NCBI RefSeq assembly: GCF_042100115.1
Contig: NC_091272.1
Coordinates: 62,001-126,000 of the forward strand
From: Alternaria dauci
Lineage: Eukaryota > Ascomycota > Dothideomycetes > Pleosporales > Pleosporaceae
Reading direction: 5' to 3'
Length of the DNA: 64,000 nt
Numbering within the stretch: the stretch's first letter is position 1; the number at the start of each line of letters is the position of its first letter. The notes beneath the pieces are model-generated. The model saw only the letters and a program-made list of their open reading frames with translations, was not told where the DNA came from and made no database searches. Positions 33,801 through 42,800 of the stretch are shown in pieces. Made by a program: the position numbers and the translations under genes.

Positions 33801-36800
33801 CCCCTACACAGTCTGGGTAGCACTCCGCTACGGCAACAAACCCTACAGAGGATTCAACAACAGCTCCAGGAGATGCTTGAGGATCAGCTGCCTCCTTATA
33901 CGGTTCCCCAGACAATTACGTTCCTGGGCGTTATGCCAACCAACCAGAACGGCAAAGTGGACCGGAGCGCTCTCACGCAGAAAACTCAGACTCAGACAGC
34001 CAAAGGCCAGGAATTCCAGAGAGAGCTTACCAGGCCAGAAGTGAAGATTCAGCAACTCATGGCGCGTGTACTTCACATCAATCCGGACCGAATCAGCCTG
34101 GACGATAGCTTTTTCCAGCTGGGTGGGGACTCGATTGCAGCCATGAAGCTGGTTGCTATGGCTCGAGACGATGACATCCGACTCACGGTCGCAAAGGTCT
34201 TTCAATATCCCAAACTCATCCAATTGGCCGCTGTAGCGCAGGAGTACGTTCATGTTCCAAGCGACGACATCGTCCCATTCTCTCTCCTAAATCCCAAGGT
34301 TGATGCAACGCAAATACACCACGAGGTGGCCACCAAGTGTAACGTCGATAGGGGTCTGGTTGAGGATATATACCCGTGCTCGCCGCTTCAGGAAGGCTTG
34401 ATGTCGCTGACTGTGAAGCGACCGGGCGATTACATCATGCAGACCGTGCTGGAGTTGCGGCCGCATGTAGATGAGGCAGCCTTCCGAATCGCATGGGAGA
34501 AGGCAGTCCAGTCATTGCAGATATTGCGAACGAGAATCGTGATACATGAGTCACTTGGTCTTTTGCAGGCTGTCATAGCGGACAAACTCGAGTGGGCAGA
34601 GGCAGACGACCTGGCTACTTACCTAGCTCAAGACAAGGTGTCATCTATGCAGCTTGGCGAGCCGCTTGCACGGTACGCCTTGGTACGAGACGCTCTCAGA
34701 GAAAAGAGGCGGTTCGTCTGGACAATTCACCACGCGATATACGATGGCTGGGCGCTGAACCACATCTTGAGTGCTGTGCAAACAGCATACAACGGCGCAG
34801 AACCAGCAAAGCAGCTTGGTTTCAACAACTTCATCAAGTATCTCGGCCAGATGGATCAAGACGCTCTTGCAGCATACTGGCGGACCACACTCAGCGACTG
34901 TGAGGCGAACGTTTTTCCGCCACTACTGCCTGAGGTGCAACAGCCAGTCGCTGATGCAACGGCGGAGTACCAATGCCCACCACTTCCCAAAAGAACCTCA
35001 AACACTACAATCTCAACACTCGTCCGCGCCGCTTGGGCAATCGTTGCGAGCGGCTACACCAGCTCAGACGATGTTGTATTTGGGGCGACAGTTACTGGTC
35101 GAAACGCACCGATGACTGGCATAGAGTCCCTGGTGGGCCCTGTTATTGCAACAGTACCGGTACGGATACGTGTGCAGAGAGACTCTACTGTGCTGGGATT
35201 TCTCGAAACAGTACAGAAACAGGCAACTGAGATGATTCCGTTCGAGCAAACGGGCCTTCAACGGATTGCCAAGCTAGGACCAGACACCGAACGCGCGTGC
35301 AGTTTCCAGACGCTTCTGATAGTGCAGCCTGCAGATGACGCTTTCCAATCAGACGACGCGTTTGGAACGTGGGAATACGGCTCAGGTCTGCAGGACTTCA
35401 CGACGTATGCGTTGATGGTGCAGGCTAAGCTGGCTGAAGAGGGTGTCAAAATCACGGCCAGCTTTGACGCGCGGTTAGTCGAACAGTGGCAGGTTGAAAA
35501 GATGCTAGGACAGCTAAGCTTCGTCATGCAGCAGCTAGCCCGAGGTGACCCCAGCACAAGAGTCATAGATGTTGAAACGATGACGCCGAGCGATGAACAA
35601 CAGCTATGGAAGTGGAATCAGAGGCTACCACCAACTATCGAGCGCTGTGTCCATGATGTCTACTTGGACCAAGTACAATCACGGCCTGAAGCGGATGCAA
35701 TCTGTGCCTGGGACGGTGTGATGACGTACAAGGAGCTCGACGAACGATCGTCGCGGCTAGCGAACTATCTGGTTAGCATTGGTGTCAAAGCAGAGTCCAT
35801 TGTGCCTCTTTGCTTCGGAAAATCAATGTGGATGGTCGTAGCCATGATGGCTGTGCTAAAAGCAGGAGGCGCCTTTGCTCCGCTAGACCCGGGCCATCCA
35901 ATTTCTCGACATCGAGAAATTTTCAAGCAAACCAAGGCCAACATAGTGCTCACATCGGCTCAGTACTCCAAGCTCTGGTCTGAAAGCATTCCAACTGTCG
36001 TGGAAATCAGCGGTGACTTTATCGATCAGTTATCGACTAGGCCCTACGACACTCAGACCGCGGTGCAGCCAGGCAACACTGCGTATGTCATCTTTACATC
36101 AGGTAGCACTGGTGTACCTAAAGGTGTTCAACTGGAGCATAAGGCCGTTTCCACCAGTTGCTTGTGTCAAGGACCAGCGTTAGGCATTACGGAAGATACG
36201 CGGGTTCTTCAATTCGCTGCCTATACCTTCGATGCCTGCATCTTGGAAATCATCACAGCACTGCTTCATGGCGCATGTATATGCATTCCCTCAGAGAGTC
36301 AGCGCCGCGACAATCTCATCGACACCATCAATTCCATGAAGGCAACATGGGCACTGTTGACTCCAGCTGTTGCGAGGATCCTAGACCCCCAAAGTATTGT
36401 ATCGCTGAAGACATTGGTTCTCGGCGGAGAGCAGGTCAGTGCTTCAGACTACAATACCTGGAGTGGCCGCGTACGACTGATCAATGCCTATGGACCTACC
36501 GAATGTTGCGTCTCTTGTGTCGCAAATCCCGATATGCAGGGGATTGATCCAGTACCCATTGGAAAGCCAATTGCGTCGGTCGCCTGGGTGACTCATCCTG
36601 ATGACCACAACAGACTAGCACCGCTAGGCGCAGTTGGGGAACTATTGGTTGAGGGACCGAACCTAGCACGCGGCTACCTAGAGGATGCGAAGAAGACAGA
36701 AACTGCTTTTGTCAATGATCCTCCCTGGCTGCTCCGAGGCTGGGAAGGCTGCAGTGGGCGGCGAGGCAGACTGTACAAGACAGGCGACTTGGTCTACTAC

Positions 36801-39800
36801 ACTTTAAACGGCGATCTGGTCTATGTAGGCCGCAAAGATGGTCAAGTCAAAGTGCGGGGCCAACGCATTGAGCTTGCTGAGATTGAACATTGTCTCTACC
36901 AACATGGCCCAGACATCAAGGAGACAGCAGTTGAACTCATCTCGCCAAGAGGAGGAAAGCCGATGATTGCAGCTTTCCTGAAGGCGAGTTCAGAGTTGCT
37001 CAATGGGAAGATGTCCGATGCGAGCTCCGGAGCTTATGTCGTATACCCAGCTCGAATAGACGACGAGCTATCTCAGCGACTCCCCGGATACATGGTGCCT
37101 GAGGTCTACTTTACACTAGAAGAATTTCCGATATCAACCGCTGGCAAACTGAACAGAAGGCGGCTACGCGAGATCGGAGGCTCGTTTTCGACCGAGCAAC
37201 TAGCCCAGTTACGTACACAGGAAAACGATATTCGGAAACGAGCACCAACCACAGAGCAAGAGATGGCGGTACAAAAGCTATGGGTGCAGGTGCTCAAGAT
37301 CGATGCCAATTCTATCGGATTGGATGACAGCTTTTTCCGACTGGGTGGTGACTCCATTGCGGCTATGAAGCTCGTGAGCGAGGCGCGCAATGTCGACCTG
37401 ACGTTTTCTGTTCAGGATGTTTTCCAGGCGCAGCGACTTGGCCAACTAGCAAAACGATTAGTCCACGCCTCCACTTCAAGTCAGAGTACAATCGCCAGGA
37501 TCGATCATCAGGGACCCGTCGTTCAATCGTTTGCGCAAGGACGACTCTGGTTCCTCGAACAGCTACACCCAGGACTAGATTGGTATCTCATGCACCTGGC
37601 GGTCCGCATCAGAGGTCCGCTCCAACTACCTGCGCTTCAAGCTGCGTTGCAGGCGATAGAGCGCCGTCATGAAACCCTGAGGACAACATTCTCCAACAAT
37701 GATGTCGAAAGTCTACAAAAGGTTCATCCTTTCCGTGGAGGAAAAGAAGTCAATGTCATTGACATCTGCTCAGACGAGGATGAGATTCTGCTAGAGGCCC
37801 TTGAACAGGATCAGAAGACACCATTCGATCTACGACATGAGCCTGGCTGGAGGACATCCATCTTCCGGATCAACGAATGTTGTCATGTGCTTTCGATCGT
37901 CATGCATCATATCGTTTCAGATGGCTGGTCAGTAGACGTTCTGGAGAAAGAGCTGAGCATTCTGTACGCTGCCGCGATCCGCAATGAAGATCTCGACTCC
38001 TGCTTACCGCCTTTGCCCATCCAATACCGGGACTTCTCTGTCTGGCAGCGACAGCCAGAGCAGGCTCAAGAGCATCAACGGCAACTTGACTACTGGATCA
38101 ACCAGTTAGATGGAAGTCGGCCAGCAGAATTCCTCTACGATAAACCTCGACCAGCTACCCTCTCCGGTAGAGCTGGCACACAGACACTCAACATCAGTGA
38201 CCAGCTCTACGACAGTCTGCAAAGCTTTGCCAAGGAACGTGGGATGACTCCATTTGTCGTCCTCCTCGCTGTCTTTAGGGCCACACACTATCGCATGACC
38301 AACCAAGATGATGCAACTATCGCAGTCCCTAATGCGAACCGAAGCCGTTCGGAAGTTGCAGACCTAATTGGATTTTTCGTCAACATCCAATGCATCCGCA
38401 TGAAGATCCAGGATGAGACCTTCGAAGAGCTATTGCAACAGGCCTACAAAACAGTAGTAGACTCACTTGCCAACCAGGATGTACCCTTTGAGAGAATCGT
38501 CTCTGCATTACAAGGCGACAGAGACCCTTCCCGTAACCCTCTCGCCCAGGTCGCCTTCGCTGTCCACTCGCAGCAAGACATAGGGAAGCTCAAACTTGAA
38601 AGTGTCGAGACCGAAGTCATGGAAGGCCTGGCTACCTCGCGTTTCGATCTCGAGTTCCATTTCTTCCAGGAGCATAACAGTCTACAAGGCTACATATATT
38701 TCTCGGAAGAGCTGTTTGTTCCTGACAGTATACGTTCGCTGGCGTCTGTCTTTACCAGCATCCTCGAGAACTGTCTCGCCAGGCCAGAGACACAGGTCGC
38801 CGTTGTGCCACTCATGACCGATCACTCTTACACCCAGCTCGACCAAATGGGACTCCTTCGCATGAATCAAACAGCTTACTCCAGGGATTCGAGCATTGTC
38901 GACGTCTTCCGTCAGCAAGCCGCTATGCAACCTTCAAGAGTGGCTGTCAAGGATGCACTGAAAGAGCTGACCTACGCCGAGCTGGATTCACAATCGGAAA
39001 AGCTTGCGAAATTCCTGGCGGCGAAGTCCTTCGCGCCAGAAACAGCAGTTGGTGTTCTGGCACATCGTTGTTGTGAAGCAATTGTTGCTTTTATTGGTAT
39101 TCTCAAAGCTGGCTTGGCCTACCTACCATTCGATTCCAAGGCACCCGAAAAGCGAATGGAAGCCATCTTCTCGACCATTGAGGGCAACAAGATGGTGTTG
39201 GTTGGCCCAAACATCCGGCTGCCAGGCACTGCGCTCAAGGATGTTGAGTTTGCTCACATTATGGACATCTTGGACGCAGACGAGAATTCTGAGTTCACAA
39301 GCACCGAACTGGATCCTGCTCTTAGACCTACTGCGACTAGTCTCGCTTACGTTCTCTTTACATCTGGTTCTACTGGTCAGCCTAAAGGAGTCATGGTCGA
39401 ACATCGTGGCATAGTACGCCTGGCGCAACATGACCAGATGGAGCATTTCAAGTCATCTGGGGCGATGGCTCATATGGCGAATCTCGCTTTTGATGGATCC
39501 TCATGGGAGATCTACACCTGTCTCCTGAATGGGGGCACTCTGGCTTGCATCGATGCGACAACTGTGCTGGACCAGGATGCCCTAGCACGCGCCTTTAGGG
39601 AATACCAGATCCGGATCGCCTTCATCACACCTGCTCTGCTGAACTACATCCTAGCCGAATCTCCGGACACAGTGGGCAACTTGGATACCCTGCTTGTAGC
39701 AGGAGACAAAGCCGACACAGACGACGTCTTCAGGGCTCGTGATCTTGTGAGGAACAAGATCGTTGCCAATGCATATGGCCCTACTGAGAACTCGGTCATG

Positions 39801-42800
39801 AGCACACTGTACATCCTTTCTGAAGATGAGAAATGTGTCAATGGTGTGCCTATTGGACGATCTATCAGTAACTCAGGAGCATACGTGATGGATCCAGAAC
39901 AGAACCAGGTGCCACTTGGTGTTGTCGGTGAGCTCGTCGTCACTGGAGATGGCGTTGCAAGAGGTTATACCGACCCTAACCGCGATGTTGACCGTTTTGT
40001 GACTGTCACAATCGGAAACCAAACAATGCGAGCCTATCGCACCGGGGACTACGTTCGCCAGAGACCCCAAGATGGGCAGATGGAATTCTTCGGCCGCATC
40101 GATGGGCAAGTAAAGATCCGCGGCAACCGTGTGGAGCTAGGAGAAATTGAAGCCGTCCTTCGCGGTCACAACTTGGTGCGGGACGCAGTTCTTGTAGCAG
40201 ACCAAAGACAAGACAAACAACAGCGGCTATTTGGTTATATCACGCTCAAAGAAGAGTCCGATATGACTAGCGGGCAGAACAGCGATGACAACCAGATCCA
40301 GCATGTCAACGCGTGGGAGCAACGCTTCGACACGGAGACATATGCTCCAATCGATGGTATTCAGTCTGGGACAGTCGGGCAAGATTTCATCGGCTGGACA
40401 TCGATGTACGATGGAACCGATATCGACAAGACTGAAATGAAGGAGTGGTTGGATGAGACGATCAAATCGATTCACGACAAGGTTGGCGGGCGATTGGGCA
40501 ACGTTCTTGAGATCGGATCAGGATCTGGCATGATCCTGTTCAACCTCGGAGACAGCTTAAAACACTACACCGGATTTGAGCCGTCAAGAAGGGCAGTCGA
40601 TTTCATTACGGGCACAGCCAGGTCAATCCCCTCACTTGCCAACAAAGTGGAGATGTACAAGGCTACAGCGGCCGACATCAGCAAGGTGGAGCGGCCGCTC
40701 CAGGCTGATTTGGTCGTCCTGAACTCCGTGGTCCAGTACTTTCCAAGCCAAGGGTATCTGTTCAATGTGGTACGGGATTTACTCGAGGTGAACGGGGTCA
40801 AAACTTTATTCTTTGGGGACATTCGCTCTCATGCTCTCCGCCGGGAATTCTATGCATCCAGAGCGCTCTTCATGGCTGGAGAGAAGGCCAGTCAAGAGGA
40901 CCTTCGACGTCTGGTTGAGGATATGGAACAGATTGAACAAGAGCTTTTGGTCGATCCTGGCTTCTTTACCTCACTGACACATCGGCTTCCTGATCTGGTC
41001 CAGCATGTGGAGATCCAACCCAAGAGAATGAGAGCGACCAACGAGCTTAGCTCTTACCGCTATACGGCAGTCGTTTACTCTCGATCCTGGAACCCGCCAT
41101 GTGGTGGGCTCCAGACTATCCCAGACGATGAGTGGATTGATTTCCAGGAAGAGAATCTCAACCGTGACTCTCTCCAGCAGCGCATCAAGGATGTTGCAAG
41201 CACACGTCCTTTGGCCATAAGCAATATCCCCAACAGCAAAACTCTTTTTGGGAAATGCCTTCTGGGTTCACTGGACGACGAAAAGGCTAGAAAACCGGTC
41301 CACATGGATTGGACTTCTCTGGTTGATCAACAAACTGAGGGGGTACCAAGCCTTTCTGCCGTTGACCTGGACGATATGGCCAAAGCAGCAGGCTGCCAAG
41401 TGAAGATCAGTTGGAACAGAAAATACTCACAGCATGGTGGCCTCGACGCGATATTCTACCCTCGTCAAATCAATGGTGGGAGTGACCAGGCAGGATTGAT
41501 GTTTTCATTCCCAACCGATCATGCCGAACGTCGACGGCGGACGTTGAGCAACAAGCCAATGCGACAGCAACTGGTCAAGGACGTCCAACAGCAGCTGGAT
41601 GAACTCGTCAAATCTCAGCTACCTTCTTACATGGTTCCACAATCAATTCAAGTTTTGGATCAACTCCCGATCAACCAGAATGGTAAGGTCGATCGGAAAG
41701 CTCTCATTCAAAGAACAAGAACGCACACAGGGGTTAGCCAGGAAAGCCTGCAACGAGAACTAAGCTCTGCAGAGCTCAAACTGCAGCAGATACTATCGCG
41801 AGTACTTGGAATCGACCCTAGTCGTATTGGACTAGAAGACAGCTTCTTTCAGCTGGGCGGGGACTCAATTGCTGCTATGAAGATTGTCGCCGCAGCGCGC
41901 GAAGAAGACATTCACCTCACGATCGCAAACATCTTCCAGCACCCTAAGCTCGTCAACTTGGCCACTGTTGCTAAGTTCTCTCAACATGCAGTTGAACAGA
42001 AGCCGATTCAACCGTTCTCCCTGCTCTCGACGACCCAAAAAGACTATCTTCTCCATGCCATACCCGCACATACCTCCAATGTGGATAGAAACGATATTAT
42101 CGACATCCTCCCCACCACATGGATGCAGAATCTGTTCGTCACCCGAGGTGTCAACGATCATCCCCTGGCCTTCAATTATTTCTACCTCAATCTAGGGACC
42201 CGCGTTGACGCCCCACGACTCCAACCCAGCATCACCGCTCTTGTTGAACACTTCTCCATACTCCGAACCAAATTTGTATATGTTGACGGAGTACTTTGGC
42301 AAGCTGTCCTTCGTAACCCACACGTTCCTTTCAGGGAGTATCATCTTGATATGCCTGTTGGAGAAGCAGCTGACGCTGTCTGCTTGGAGGACAGTCGGAC
42401 CACGGAACCTCTGGAGTTGGCTACTGCTTTCATGCTGGTACGAGGCGCATACAATGAACACCTTCTGGCGATCCGCATTACGCATGCCCAGTACGACGGG
42501 GTCTGTTTCCCATCGTTCGTCAGAACACTTTTCGCCTTCTACTTTGGAAAACCCGTGGAACCTGTGCATGTCCATTCGAAGTATCTGGCATATACCCAGG
42601 GCAGAAAATCAGTCTCAGCTCTGCACTGGCGCAAGGTCCTCCAAGGTTCGCGGATAACTAAAATCACCCCGATACTCGGTCCGAGCATTCGACGTGGCAT
42701 GACTCCAATGGAGATACAGACAGAAAATAACATCGGCATGCCACATGTTCCGACTGGTCTTACTTTGGCTTCGGTCGTCAGTGCTGCTTGGGCACAGGTT

